Assembly (NCBI GenBank): GCA_023485185.1
Contig: JAMCZP010000017.1
Coordinates: 1 to 35,732, forward strand
From: Gammaproteobacteria bacterium
Lineage (GTDB): Bacteria > Pseudomonadota > Gammaproteobacteria > Pseudomonadales > Halomonadaceae
Reading direction: 5' to 3'
Length of the DNA stretch: 35,732 nucleotides
The notes under the pieces are model-generated. The model saw only the letters and a list, made by a program, of their open reading frames with translations. It ran no database searches and was not told the origin of the DNA. Shown here piece by piece: positions 18,365 through 26,241 of the stretch (the first letter of the stretch is position 1; each line of letters begins with the position of its first letter). The position numbers and the translations under genes were made by a program.

Positions 18365-19888
18365 ATGTCTCGGTTAATGTTTTATATTATTGTTGGCCTG
18401 CTGTTAATTGCGGGTATTGCTACCAGCATACATCGCCATGTGCAGTTTGAAATTCCATGGCTACCCGGTGAGCAGCGTCAGGTGTGGGAAATTGAGGCTG
18501 TTATTACCTTTAATGCCCAGGATGGCCCCGTACAAGTTGATATGGCGCTGCCATCTCATCAGGCAGGTTACCGTGTGTTAACCGAGAACACGGCGTCCTC
18601 AGGCTATGGGCTTGCTTACAGGGCCGATGAGTTAGGCCGTACTGCCCAGTGGACTATTCGTAACGCAACGGGCGGGCAACAACTGTATTACTCGGTTCAA
18701 ATGTTGGTTTCGCAGGATGCTCGTTCGCCGGTTCAAACACCGCCTGAGTTGACCGCAGTAACGCCATGGCAAAGTCCCTATGACTCAGCAGCTAGCCAGT
18801 TGATTGATCAGGCCTGGGCGCGTAGTGCCAATAACGCCACCTTTGCGCGTGAGCTAATTCGCGATATTAATGGTGATCGTCAGAGCGAAAACGCGCGATT
18901 ACTGCTGACTCAGGAGAACCCAGCCGCCCTAGTCGTACGTCTGCTTAATCAGGCGGACGTGTCGGCCCGTGAAGTGAGTGGCTTGCTATTGGAAGATGGG
19001 CGTCGCCGACAAGCCCTAAGCAGCTGGATTCAAGTGTTTGACGAAGAGGGTGATCAATGGACGATTTTTCATCCTCTCACCGGCGAGCAAGGTCGGCCAG
19101 ATAATCTACTGCTTTGGGAAACGGGTGGTCGTGCTGTATTGGAAGTTCAAGGTGGTTCGGGCTCACGGGTCTCTTTCTCAATGATGACCCATGATCAGCC
19201 TGCCTCAGCGGCTGTGCGCAATCATTACTCTGACAATACGCTGCTGAACTTCTCAATCCACAGCCTTCCGCTGGAGGAGCAGGCGCTATTCCAGACTATT
19301 TTGCTGATCCCTATCGGCGCCTTGATGGTGGTGTTCTTACGCGTATTGGTCGGGATCAAAACATCCGGTACCTTTATGCCTGTGTTGATCGCCCTCGCCT
19401 TTATTCAAACCACGCTGATGACGGGGTTAATTGGTTTTTTGTTGATTGTAGCGATTGGTCTGGTTATTCGTAACTATCTCTCTTATTTGAATTTATTGCT
19501 GGTAGCTAGGGTGTCGGCGGTCATCATTACGGTGATTGCCATTATCTCGATCTTTACCGTGCTGGCCTATCGAATGGGGCTAAGTGCGGGACTTACGATC
19601 ACCTTCTTCCCGATGATTATCCTTGCCTGGACCATTGAACGGATGTCGATTCTATGGGAGGAAGAGGGTCCCAAGCAGGTACTGATTCAAGGTGGAGGGA
19701 GCTTGATAACCGCTGTTCTTGCTTACCTAGCAATGAACAACCCTTGGGTGCGCCACATCACGTTCAACTTCCTGGGTGTGCAATTAATCTTAATGGCGCT
19801 CATCCTCATTCTGGGCAATTACACTGGCTATCGCCTACTTGAGCTCCGTCGCTTCAAGCCAATTACTGACGACGAGAAGCCCTCATGA
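18365..19888 (+). CDS. Inactive transglutaminase fused to seven transmembrane helices
   Basis: 507 residues. There is an N-terminal membrane segment (about residues 5-22) and then a soluble, probably periplasmic domain to about 305. Seven hydrophobic helices follow, running from FQTILLIPIGALMVVFL to LILMALILILGNYTGY. This layout, together with the flanking RimK-like ligase and Zn-protease genes, matches the predicted inactive transglutaminase-7TM family from comparative genomics of amidoligase systems. The soluble domain is expected to bind peptide rather than cleave it. AAAGGA lies a few bases before the start. The stop overlaps the ligase ATG by 4 bases. Confidence 0.85.
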   Translation: MSRLMFYIIVGLLLIAGIATSIHRHVQFEIPWLPGEQRQVWEIEAVITFNAQDGPVQVDMALPSHQAGYRVLTENTASSGYGLAYRADELGRTAQWTIRNATGGQQLYYSVQMLVSQDARSPVQTPPELTAVTPWQSPYDSAASQLIDQAWARSANNATFARELIRDINGDRQSENARLLLTQENPAALVVRLLNQADVSAREVSGLLLEDGRRRQALSSWIQVFDEEGDQWTIFHPLTGEQGRPDNLLLWETGGRAVLEVQGGSGSRVSFSMMTHDQPASAAVRNHYSDNTLLNFSIHSLPLEEQALFQTILLIPIGALMVVFLRVLVGIKTSGTFMPVLIALAFIQTTLMTGLIGFLLIVAIGLVIRNYLSYLNLLLVARVSAVIITVIAIISIFTVLAYRMGLSAGLTITFFPMIILAWTIERMSILWEEEGPKQVLIQGGGSLITAVLAYLAMNNPWVRHITFNFLGVQLILMALILILGNYTGYRLLELRRFKPITDDEKPS

Positions 19889-20868
19889 GTTGGTTAAAAA
19901 ATTGGACTTGGCCAACGCGGCTGCGCGATAAAGGCATTATTGGCATGAATCGGCGCAATATTCGTTATATTGGTCGCTACAATCGCCGCCGCCTATATCC
20001 GTTAGTGGATGATAAGCTGAAAACCAAACTGTTGGCACAGCAGCATGGGATTACTACGCCGGAGTTAATCGGTACAGTAACGACCCAGTTCGGCGTTAAG
20101 CATATAGGTCAAATGCTGACAGGGCACGCAGGCTTTGTTATCAAGCCTGCTAAGGGCAGCGGCGGCAAAGGCATTCTGGTGATTGAAAAAGTCCAGGCTA
20201 ACGTCTTTATTAAACCCAGCGGTATGCATCAAACGCTTACCGACATAGAACGCCACGTCTCAAATATTCTTTCAGGTCTTTACTCGCTGGGCGGTTCCCC
20301 AGATGTGGCGGTCATTGAAACGTTGATCAATTTTGACGAAAGCCTGATGGATTACACCTATGAGGGCGTGCCTGATATTCGGGTTATCGTTTTCAAGGGG
20401 TACCCCGTGATGGCGATGATGCGCCTTTCTACCGCCGCGTCTGACGGCAAGGCTAACTTGCACCAAGGTGCGGTGGGCGTTGGCTTAAACATTGCCACTG
20501 GTGCCGCATTGCGAGCCGTACAGTTTGATCGGCCCTGCTTTAGCCATCCAGACACCGGGCATGACTTAGCTAGTTTAGTGGTACCTCAATGGGAAACGCT
20601 GCTTAATTTGGCGGCAGGCTGTTATGAAATGACCGGCTTAGGCTACCTGGGTACTGACATGGTGCTAGACCGTAAATACGGCCCCATGCTTCTTGAGCTA
20701 AACGCGCGACCAGGCTTGGCCATACAAATGACCAATGGTGAAGGTTTACGCCGTCGCCTTGATCTGATTGAACGCCAGCCTGATGGAGTGCCTGTAAAGG
20801 AGCGGGTGGCGTTTGCCCAGCACCATTTTGCCCGGCAGAGTGAGCTGGTCGTTAACGAGCCTGTATAA
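19885..20868 (+). CDS. ATP-grasp alpha-L-glutamate ligase-like protein (RimK-like)
   Basis: 327 residues with ATP-grasp features. GFVIKPAKGSGGKGILVIEK is the glycine-rich ATP-binding strand-loop, VPDIRVIVFKGYPVMAMMR follows, and YLGTDMVLDRKYGPMLLELNARPGLAIQ carries the metal-binding Asp/Glu/Asn set. The family forms amide bonds between amino acids or onto a peptide, with acyl-phosphate chemistry. The start overlaps the 7TM gene by 4 bases (ATGA), implying coupled translation. No membrane segment is seen, so the product is cytoplasmic. The substrate in this cluster is unknown. Confidence 0.88.
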   Translation: MSWLKNWTWPTRLRDKGIIGMNRRNIRYIGRYNRRRLYPLVDDKLKTKLLAQQHGITTPELIGTVTTQFGVKHIGQMLTGHAGFVIKPAKGSGGKGILVIEKVQANVFIKPSGMHQTLTDIERHVSNILSGLYSLGGSPDVAVIETLINFDESLMDYTYEGVPDIRVIVFKGYPVMAMMRLSTAASDGKANLHQGAVGVGLNIATGAALRAVQFDRPCFSHPDTGHDLASLVVPQWETLLNLAAGCYEMTGLGYLGTDMVLDRKYGPMLLELNARPGLAIQMTNGEGLRRRLDLIERQPDGVPVKERVAFAQHHFARQSELVVNEPV

Positions 20869-20941
20869 AGCCCTGACACCTCTTTTGCTAGCGCGTAGAC
20901 TAAAGCTAATACAGAGCTTAAGAACACTCAATGAGTTGCCC

Positions 20942-21397
20942 ATGACCCACGCGAATACATTACTGCAGCAGGCGGAATCACAGTGCCATATTAATGGGGT
21001 GAGGTTTACCCCGATTCGGCGCCGCGTGTTAGAGCTGATAGCCGAAAATGGCGGCGGGCTGAAAGCGTATGACCTGTTGGATAAGCTATCTACAGAGCAC
21101 GCGGCCGCCCGCCCGCCAACGGTTTATCGTGCGCTTGAATTTCTAATTGATCAGGGCTTGGTGCATCGTATCGAGTCGCAAAACGCCTACGTGGCATGCG
21201 CCTGCCCTGAGCATGCTCACGGCTTTCAACTACTTATTTGTCGTATGTGTGGTTATGTTGAAGAACTGCATTTAGATGAAATTAGTGCGCAGTTGGCCGC
21301 GCTGGCACAACGACAAGGCTTTAATGTTGAGCGCCAAACGATAGAACTCCAAGGGCTCTGTCAGGCGTGCCGAACAGCTAATGCATCGAACAGCTAG
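20942..21397 (+). CDS. zur: Zinc uptake regulator Zur (Fur family)
   Basis: A longer frame opens at 20813, overlapping the ligase gene. The ATG at 20942 is chosen because the protein then begins with MTHANTLLQQAESQC and has the normal Zur length (151 residues). The winged helix has its recognition helix near residues 58-70 (PPTVYRALEFL). Structural zinc cysteines are in CRMC (100, 103) and CQAC (140, 143), and a His/Cys-rich stretch, CACPEHAHGF, lies between them. Zur represses zinc uptake and zinc-sparing genes when zinc is plentiful. It is followed closely by hisI and yidD. No clear Zur box was found in the 73 bases upstream. Confidence 0.9.
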   Translation: MTHANTLLQQAESQCHINGVRFTPIRRRVLELIAENGGGLKAYDLLDKLSTEHAAARPPTVYRALEFLIDQGLVHRIESQNAYVACACPEHAHGFQLLICRMCGYVEELHLDEISAQLAALAQRQGFNVERQTIELQGLCQACRTANASNS

Positions 21398-21409
21398 TGA
21401 GTAAATAGT

Positions 21410-21922
21410 ATGTCTCGTTTTGATCAAGTGCCGCCAGAAGCTCTTTTTAAGCAGCTCGAACGCGCAACGACAGATGACCGCCTGCCCGCGATTGTCACGC
21501 TACTAGATGCCGTACGCTTCAATGCCGACGGCCTTATCCCCGCCATTGCTCAGCAGCACGATTCAAAAGAAGTGTTGATGGTGGCTTGGATGAATCGCCG
21601 AGCCCTGGAAGAAACCTTGGCGACTCGCCGTGTCTGCTACTACTCCCGTTCAAGGCAAACTTTGTGGCGTAAAGGTGAGTCCTCGGGGCAACAGCAACAG
21701 CTAAAATCAGCGGCGCTCGATTGCGATGGCGACACGCTTTTACTGCAGGTAGAGCAAACCGGGCCTGCCTGTCACACTGGGCGACGCAGCTGTTTCTATA
21801 TTGCCGTGGCTAATGAGTTAGGTGACAAGATGGGGGATGAGTTCGCTGATCAGCATGCAACTATCACAAGCGAACCGCTGATTGACCCCGATGTGCTTTA
21901 TGGCAAAAAGACCGAGTCATAA
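21410..21922 (+). CDS. hisI: Phosphoribosyl-AMP cyclohydrolase, HisI type
   Basis: Opens the adenine ring of phosphoribosyl-AMP in histidine synthesis. The metal-binding core is complete: DCDGD (residues 104-108), Cys121 in GPACHTG and Cys128 in SCFY, the known zinc and magnesium ligands. At 170 residues it is longer than the usual single-domain enzyme (about 130), with roughly 40 extra N-terminal residues (domain start near [14 protein letters not shown]). No hisE or other his gene is nearby. It sits 12 bases after zur and 2 bases before yidD. Zur-linked HisI paralogs are known in other proteobacteria, so this may be a zinc-responsive second copy. Confidence 0.9.
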   Translation: MSRFDQVPPEALFKQLERATTDDRLPAIVTLLDAVRFNADGLIPAIAQQHDSKEVLMVAWMNRRALEETLATRRVCYYSRSRQTLWRKGESSGQQQQLKSAALDCDGDTLLLQVEQTGPACHTGRRSCFYIAVANELGDKMGDEFADQHATITSEPLIDPDVLYGKKTES

Positions 21923-21924
21923 TC

Positions 21925-22254
21925 ATGCTTCGCTGGAGAGCTACGTTGTACGCCTGGCCGCGATGGCTATTGACAAAAGTAATGATTGGCGCTGTCCGCG
22001 TTTACCAGTATACGCTTAGCCCCCTTTTAGGCCCGCGCTGTCGCTTCTGGCCAAGTTGTTCTTCCTACACCATTGAAGCGATTCAGGTGCACGGGCCCTT
22101 CAAGGGTGGCTGGATGGCAGTCAGGCGTATTATCAAATGCCACCCCGGCAGCCCCGGCGGCATGGATCCAGTGCCTGGCGGGCGCAGCGAGCAGCTTTGC
22201 CGTGAAGATGAAGAGCTAGCAGCGCCCTCTTGCTGTGATCACCGCCCCCGCTAG
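21925..22254 (+). CDS. yidD: YidD, membrane protein insertion efficiency factor
   Basis: 109 residues with the YidD signature [20 protein letters not shown], the following SYTIEAI, and [13 protein letters not shown]. The conserved cysteines are present. YidD is a small membrane-associated protein that helps YidC-dependent insertion. The C-terminus extends about 25 residues beyond the core. It usually lies between rnpA and yidC; here it follows hisI with a 2-base gap, away from those genes. Confidence 0.92.
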   Translation: MLRWRATLYAWPRWLLTKVMIGAVRVYQYTLSPLLGPRCRFWPSCSSYTIEAIQVHGPFKGGWMAVRRIIKCHPGSPGGMDPVPGGRSEQLCREDEELAAPSCCDHRPR

Positions 22255-22298
22255 ACTTGATTTGGCACTCGAATTTCTCTCCCGTTTGGCTTTTTAGC

Positions 22299-22718
22299 CT
22301 ACTGCTGTTGCTGGGCAACCGAATAAATTTTTTCCAGCATGGCATGTAGCCCATTACTACGCGTTGGCGAAAGGTGTTTATCCAGCCCCAGGTCGGCCAA
22401 AAAGTGCGGCTCAGTGGCGCGAATTTCAGCTGCCGTGCGATCGCTGTAGATTCTTAATAGTACGGCAATTAAACCAGAGACAATCGCGGCATCTGATGTT
22501 GCTTTGAAAAGCAGCTTATCGCCCTTCTCTTCATGGCGCATCCATACATTCGACTGACAACCTTGGATTTTAAAATCGTCGGTTTTCCAATCTTCAGGGA
22601 ATTCAGGCAACTGTTTGCCCATATCGATAATGTATTGGTAGCGATCCATCCAGTTATCAAATATCTCGAAATCTTCGATCAGCTCTTGCTGGGCCTGCTC
22701 GGCGCCGGAAGTGCTCAT
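22299..22718 (-). CDS. sufE: SufE-family sulfur acceptor protein
   Basis: 139 residues. The persulfide-carrying Cys54 is in KIQGCQSNVW. Other family blocks are DRYQYIIDMGKQLP, ATSDAAIVSGLIAVLLRIYS and FLADLGLDKHLSPTRSNGL. SufE-type proteins take sulfur from a cysteine desulfurase (SufS or CsdA) and stimulate it. No suf or csdA gene lies beside it, so the partner is elsewhere. It is convergent with yidD across a gap of 44 bases. Confidence 0.93.
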   Translation of the reverse strand: MSTSGAEQAQQELIEDFEIFDNWMDRYQYIIDMGKQLPEFPEDWKTDDFKIQGCQSNVWMRHEEKGDKLLFKATSDAAIVSGLIAVLLRIYSDRTAAEIRATEPHFLADLGLDKHLSPTRSNGLHAMLEKIYSVAQQQQ

Positions 22719-22757
22719 GGTGCTTCCTTTTCGTTGGTCTCTTTTAGTACCGCTTAT

Positions 22758-23945
22758 TTACGCATCTGCCCCATTATAACGGCTCGAGGGCGAATTGCTT
22801 AGCCGATGTCGCTGTTGCTCACTGTGCCACTCAATATCTTCGTTATGCAGATAGCGTGAGGTGGTGTCTAGGCGCGCATGGCGGGCGCTCTCTGCTAAAT
22901 GGCGTAGGCTGATACCCGATTGGGCCTGATGAGTAATTGAGGTGTGTCGTAACCAGTGTGGCGTTGCCTGGCGCAGCGCGGCAATATGCTGTGGCGGCCC
23001 GCTCTCTGCTTCAATTGTTTGTGCCGCCTGCTGAAAAGTGGCTTTAATAAGCCGATAAAGCTGATTGTGGCCAAGGCCGCGCTGACCATCCAGTGCACGC
23101 AGTAGCGGCGCATCCGCTTCTAACGCGCTTGGGTAGTGAGGCAACCCTAACGCTTGGCGCCACTGGCCAAGGCAACCCAGCATATCGTCGGGCAGCGGAA
23201 TGCGTGCCACTTTGCTGCCCTTGCCCACCACATGCCACCACCATCGCCCTTCGCTACGTTGAAAATCTGACATGCGTGCGTCAGCCATTTCGCTAATCCG
23301 TGGTGCAAGCAAGTAAGCAAAGCCAAAGATAAATCGCAGTCTACTCTGTTCAAAATGGACACGATTGGCCTTCTCTATCGCCCTCTTTACGACCACTTCC
23401 TGCTCTACTGCTGCAGGTTTGTTCAACCACTGCCATAACCAAGCCCATAGATCGCTTTCCAGATAACGCTCAATACGGGGCGCTTGATTATTCAGGCGCC
23501 GCGATTTATCGCGCATCAAACGAAAGGGGTTGTGGTTGACCCACCCTGCTTCCACCAGCCAGGCAAACATGCCCTGCAGTATCACCAGGCTTTGGCGACG
23601 GCTGGCGGGCGATAAAGCCCCACGAAATGGTCGCCATGCTGGATGGGTACGTGACTTTGAAGGCCCAACCCACTGCTCGCTAGGCTGCGGGTCGGCTAAG
23701 AACGTCTCAAAGCGGCGCAATACCTCGCGGTCAATATCCGCCAGCGTGAGTTGTTGGCTAGCCAGCCAAAGCAGCAGCCGTTCGGACTCACGGCGGTATG
23801 CTTTCCATGTCTGTGGGCTGTCGGTGTACTCATCAAGCCATGCCATCACCGCCTGAGCGTCACATTTGGCGCTAATGCGTACGGCATTAGGTGGCTCTTC
23901 TAGTGTCAAAAAATGCCCGGCGGGTACCTTTAGATCGTTCGCCAT
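22758..23945 (-). CDS. Tyrosine recombinase / site-specific integrase
   Basis: 395 residues. A SAM-like N-terminal core-binding domain spans about residues 30-130. The catalytic set is complete: Arg216 (APRISEM), Lys242 (VGKGSK), His330 and Arg333 (HWLRHT), His356 and Tyr365 (RHARLDTTSRYLH). It should therefore cut and rejoin DNA as a phage-integrase-type enzyme. The start has GGGAGT spaced correctly (AAAGGGAGTAGGGGC before ATG). No excisionase, transposase, phage structural gene, tRNA or attachment repeat is visible nearby. It is divergent from a KfrA-like gene, with palindromes between them, so it looks like a resident recombinase rather than a prophage remnant. Confidence 0.88.
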   Translation of the reverse strand: MANDLKVPAGHFLTLEEPPNAVRISAKCDAQAVMAWLDEYTDSPQTWKAYRRESERLLLWLASQQLTLADIDREVLRRFETFLADPQPSEQWVGPSKSRTHPAWRPFRGALSPASRRQSLVILQGMFAWLVEAGWVNHNPFRLMRDKSRRLNNQAPRIERYLESDLWAWLWQWLNKPAAVEQEVVVKRAIEKANRVHFEQSRLRFIFGFAYLLAPRISEMADARMSDFQRSEGRWWWHVVGKGSKVARIPLPDDMLGCLGQWRQALGLPHYPSALEADAPLLRALDGQRGLGHNQLYRLIKATFQQAAQTIEAESGPPQHIAALRQATPHWLRHTSITHQAQSGISLRHLAESARHARLDTTSRYLHNEDIEWHSEQQRHRLSNSPSSRYNGADA

Positions 23946-24008
23946 GCCCCTACTCCCTTTAACGCCCTTTTTACATCCTCTGGCCTAAAGTGTGCTGCTG
24001 TAGCCGCA

Positions 24009-24042
24009 TAAATTCAAGATAATACGGGTAATCTTGAATTTA
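24009..24042. promoter_or_regulatory. 12-bp perfect inverted repeat, site 1
   Basis: TAAATTCAAGAT (24009-24020) and ATCTTGAATTTA (24031-24042) are perfect inverted arms around a 10-base centre. GCCG (24003-24006) and CGGC (24043-24046) extend the pairing after a 2-base bulge. It lies about 60 bases upstream of the integrase start. It could be a recombinase or repressor site; a hairpin function is less likely because the structure has no U-tract. Confidence 0.6.
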
Positions 24043-24062
24043 CGGCCAACAACATAAATAAA

Positions 24063-24086
24063 ATTACGTATTACATAATACGTAAT
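24063..24086. promoter_or_regulatory. 11-bp perfect palindrome, site 2
   Basis: ATTACGTATTA (24063-24073) and TAATACGTAAT (24076-24086) are perfect arms around 2 bases, giving a 24-bp palindrome with an internal TACGTA in each arm. This is typical of a dimeric or tetrameric repressor operator. KfrA proteins of plasmids repress their own promoter through an operator, so this is the best candidate site for the KfrA-like protein. Confidence 0.6.
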
Positions 24087-24100
24087 AATTGCTTTTTAGC

Positions 24101-24112
24101 CGATATATATCG
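24101..24112. promoter_or_regulatory. 12-bp perfect palindrome, site 3
   Basis: CGATATATATCG is perfectly self-complementary and lies 64 bases before the KfrA-like start. A smaller inverted repeat, CTCTT-AA-AAGAG, follows at 24122-24133. The AT core could form part of the promoter for the KfrA-like gene. Confidence 0.45.
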
Positions 24113-24175
24113 ACAATAGCTCTCTTAAAAGAGGGCCTAAATCGCCCACAGCAGAAATTGAAAAAGGACGGCACC

Positions 24176-25228
24176 ATGGCTCGCAACGGCATTCAGTACA
24201 GTGATGTTCAGCATGCTATTGATACGCTGCTGACCCGTGGCGATACGCCAAGTGTTCAGCGTATTCGCGATGTTTTAGGTACAGGAAGCTTTACGACGAT
24301 TAGCGAACACTTCCGCCTTTGGCGCAGTGAGCGTGAACAAAATCGTGATGTGCCGCCGCCTAAAGGTGTGCCTGAAGTAGTGGTTACACTGGCCAGTGAG
24401 CTGTGGCGTGAAGCCCAGGAGGTGGCTAACCAGACGCTTCTCCACTACCGCGAAGAAGCGAATCGCCAAGTGGAAGCTGCACAGTTAGCAGTAGAGTCGT
24501 CTGCGCAGCAGGCAGCCAATGCGGAGCAGCGGGAAAGCGCCCTTGCAGAACACTTGCGTCATATTGAGCAGCGTATGGAGGCGTTAAGTCGAGAACTGGC
24601 TGCAAGTCAAACGAGTGAAAACCATTGGCACCAATTAGCCGAAGAGGCTCGTGATCAAGTAAAGCAATTTGAACGAGATAAGCAGCAGTTAACTTCTCAG
24701 GCTGAAGAGCATGCTAGAGCGCATTCAGCTGAGCTTAAGCAGCAGCAAGCGGCATTTGAGCAGCGGTTATTACAGGAAGAACAGCGCCACGAAGCGGCTG
24801 AGGGCCGGTTAATGGCCATGTTGGATGCGGCTCAGCAAGCACGCGCCCAAGAAGAGAAGACGCAGCAAAAACGCTTACAGCAGGCTGAGCAGCGAGCTGT
24901 TACGTTAAGCCAAGAGCTATCAACTGCTCAAAAAGCGCTGCACCAACAGCAGCTAGACGTTAGCGATCGAGAGAAACAGCTCAGCGAATCCCAGCAGCAA
25001 AGCGCTCACTTGCAGCAGCAGAATCTAGACCTATCGTCGCAGTTAGCTGAGTTGCAGGCAGCGTTTGAGCGGCAGACAGAGCAGCATGCCAAGCGATATG
25101 AGCAGCAGGAAAAAGAGCAGCAGCAAGCATGGCAAGAGAAACTCTGGAATCGGATGGAAGCCATGCAGCAACAGCTCACCGACCTGCCCGACTCTTTGAC
25201 AGAAAAGCAGTCATCGCCAAAACGTTAA
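24176..25228 (+). CDS. KfrA-like DNA-binding coiled-coil protein
   Basis: 350 residues. The KfrA N-terminal DNA-binding domain is at about residues 7-55 (IQYSDVQHAIDTLLTRGDTP, then LGTGSFTTISEHFRLWR). A very long Gln/Glu/Ala-rich coiled coil covers roughly 95-340. The frame is open from 24089, but the ATG at 24176 is preferred because AAAGGA lies 9 bases upstream and the protein then starts at the domain. Plasmid KfrA is an autorepressor that assembles into filament-like bundles and helps plasmid stability. The chromosomal version's role is unknown. It is divergent from the integrase gene across about 230 bases that hold three palindromes. Confidence 0.85.
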   Translation: MARNGIQYSDVQHAIDTLLTRGDTPSVQRIRDVLGTGSFTTISEHFRLWRSEREQNRDVPPPKGVPEVVVTLASELWREAQEVANQTLLHYREEANRQVEAAQLAVESSAQQAANAEQRESALAEHLRHIEQRMEALSRELAASQTSENHWHQLAEEARDQVKQFERDKQQLTSQAEEHARAHSAELKQQQAAFEQRLLQEEQRHEAAEGRLMAMLDAAQQARAQEEKTQQKRLQQAEQRAVTLSQELSTAQKALHQQQLDVSDREKQLSESQQQSAHLQQQNLDLSSQLAELQAAFERQTEQHAKRYEQQEKEQQQAWQEKLWNRMEAMQQQLTDLPDSLTEKQSSPKR

Positions 25229-25243
25229 CGTAAATTGCATAAC

Positions 25244-25275
25244 AAAAAAACGGCCACCTCATCTGAGGTGGCCGT
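25244..25275 (-). terminator. Rho-independent terminator of nfuA
   Basis: ACGGCCACCTCA (25250-25261) and TGAGGTGGCCGT (25264-25275) form a perfect 12-bp stem with a 2-base loop. The A-run at 25244-25250 is the U-tract for minus-strand transcription from nfuA. On the plus strand only TTGTAT follows, so it may also slow transcription coming from the KfrA-like gene. Confidence 0.9.
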
Positions 25276-25303
25276 TGTATAGATCTACTGCCTTGATGGC
25301 TTA

Positions 25304-25927
25304 TTAACGATAATAAGCGTTAGTAGTATCTGTATGATCCGTGACATCGCGAATACCCGCAAGCTCAGGGATGCGCTCCATTAGGGTTTTCTCAACGCCA
25401 TCCTTCAAGGTTAAATCAACCGCGGCGCAGCCTTGGCAGCCGCCGCCAAAAGCTAGGATGGCGTACTGCTCATCAGTGAGCTCTACCAGTTTAATCTCAC
25501 CGCCGTGAGCGGCCAAACCAGGATTGATTTCGCTATAAAGCACGTAGTTAACGCGATCTTCCAGCGGGCTATTGGCGTTGACCTTGGGCATCTTGGCGTT
25601 AGGCGCTTTAATGGTCAGCTGGCCGCCCATGCGGTCTGCATTAAAGTCCACCACTGCCTCTTCCAAAAACGCCAAGCTGTTTTTATCGAGAAATACATTG
25701 ATCTTCTCGAGTTCCAGCGTCACATCGGTGGGCTCTTCTTCCCCGGGGCGGCAATAGGCTAGGCAGGTTTCTGCATAGGGCGTGCCTGGCTGGGTAATAA
25801 AGATGCGTACCGCTATACCTTCAACGTTCTGCTTTACCAGCAGCTCTGCCAGGTACTCTTGGGCGCTATCTGTAATATTAATACCTTGAGCATCAATATT
25901 GGTGTCTTTTTCGCTAGTCGTGGTCAT
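25304..25927 (-). CDS. nfuA: Fe-S biogenesis protein NfuA
   Basis: Carrier that holds and delivers [4Fe-4S] clusters. 207 residues from the ATG at 25927, which has GGAGGAAG upstream. The longer frame from 25969 adds a 14-residue basic stretch that I judge spurious. The N-terminal half is a degenerate A-type domain ([16 protein letters not shown]). The C-terminal Nfu domain holds the cluster-binding CxxC, Cys164 and Cys167, in [19 protein letters not shown] strong hairpin at 25244-25275 ends it. It is divergent from metH. Confidence 0.95.
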   Translation of the reverse strand: MTTTSEKDTNIDAQGINITDSAQEYLAELLVKQNVEGIAVRIFITQPGTPYAETCLAYCRPGEEEPTDVTLELEKINVFLDKNSLAFLEEAVVDFNADRMGGQLTIKAPNAKMPKVNANSPLEDRVNYVLYSEINPGLAAHGGEIKLVELTDEQYAILAFGGGCQGCAAVDLTLKDGVEKTLMERIPELAGIRDVTDHTDTTNAYYR

Positions 25928-26241
25928 GAGGGCTGTCTTCCTCCCGTGGTAGTGGCGGCGCCACTTCACATGTCATTTGTCTCTATGGTAAGCAAAACGG
26001 CGCGCCGACACAATCCCGACTGTTTTAGTAGGCTATTTACAGGCTGCTTTGTAACGTTAGCGCATTCATTGCGTTTACTTATGCTCCTAATAGCTTCACT
26101 TATGCATTGTAGAGCTATGCTCAAGGGGGCGTTTTGCACTCGCTTTTGTTATCATTGCGCGCCTTATAGTGACTGATACTGCTTTTCCGCCGATAACAAC
26201 ATCCCCTTTGACGACTGTGACGCTGGAGAACTTCCCCTGCC
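25928..26241. other. Divergent intergenic region between nfuA and metH (314 bases)
   Basis: No gene is visible here. On the minus side, TTGTGT and TACCAT with a 17-base spacer form a weak promoter-like pair for nfuA; the spacer contains the palindrome CGGCGCGCCG (25998-26007). On the plus side, TATAGT at 26165-26170 could be a -10 for metH, with a poor CTTTTG at 26143-26148. ACTTATGC occurs twice (26077-26084, 26098-26105), 21 bases apart. I looked for a cobalamin or SAM riboswitch and a MetR-like TGAA-N5-TTCA site and saw none. Confidence 0.5.

Noticed and set aside
20813..20941. Longer Zur protein starting at 20813
   Set aside because: The extra 43 residues overlap the ligase gene and do not match Zur; the ATG at 20942 gives the normal protein.
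22758..23945. Prophage or integrative element around the integrase
   Set aside because: Neighbouring genes (sufE, KfrA-like, nfuA) are ordinary, and no phage genes, tRNA or attachment repeats are seen.
25928..26241. Cobalamin or SAM riboswitch upstream of metH
   Set aside because: No conserved B12-box or SAM-box core, and no expected terminator or anti-terminator pair, is visible.
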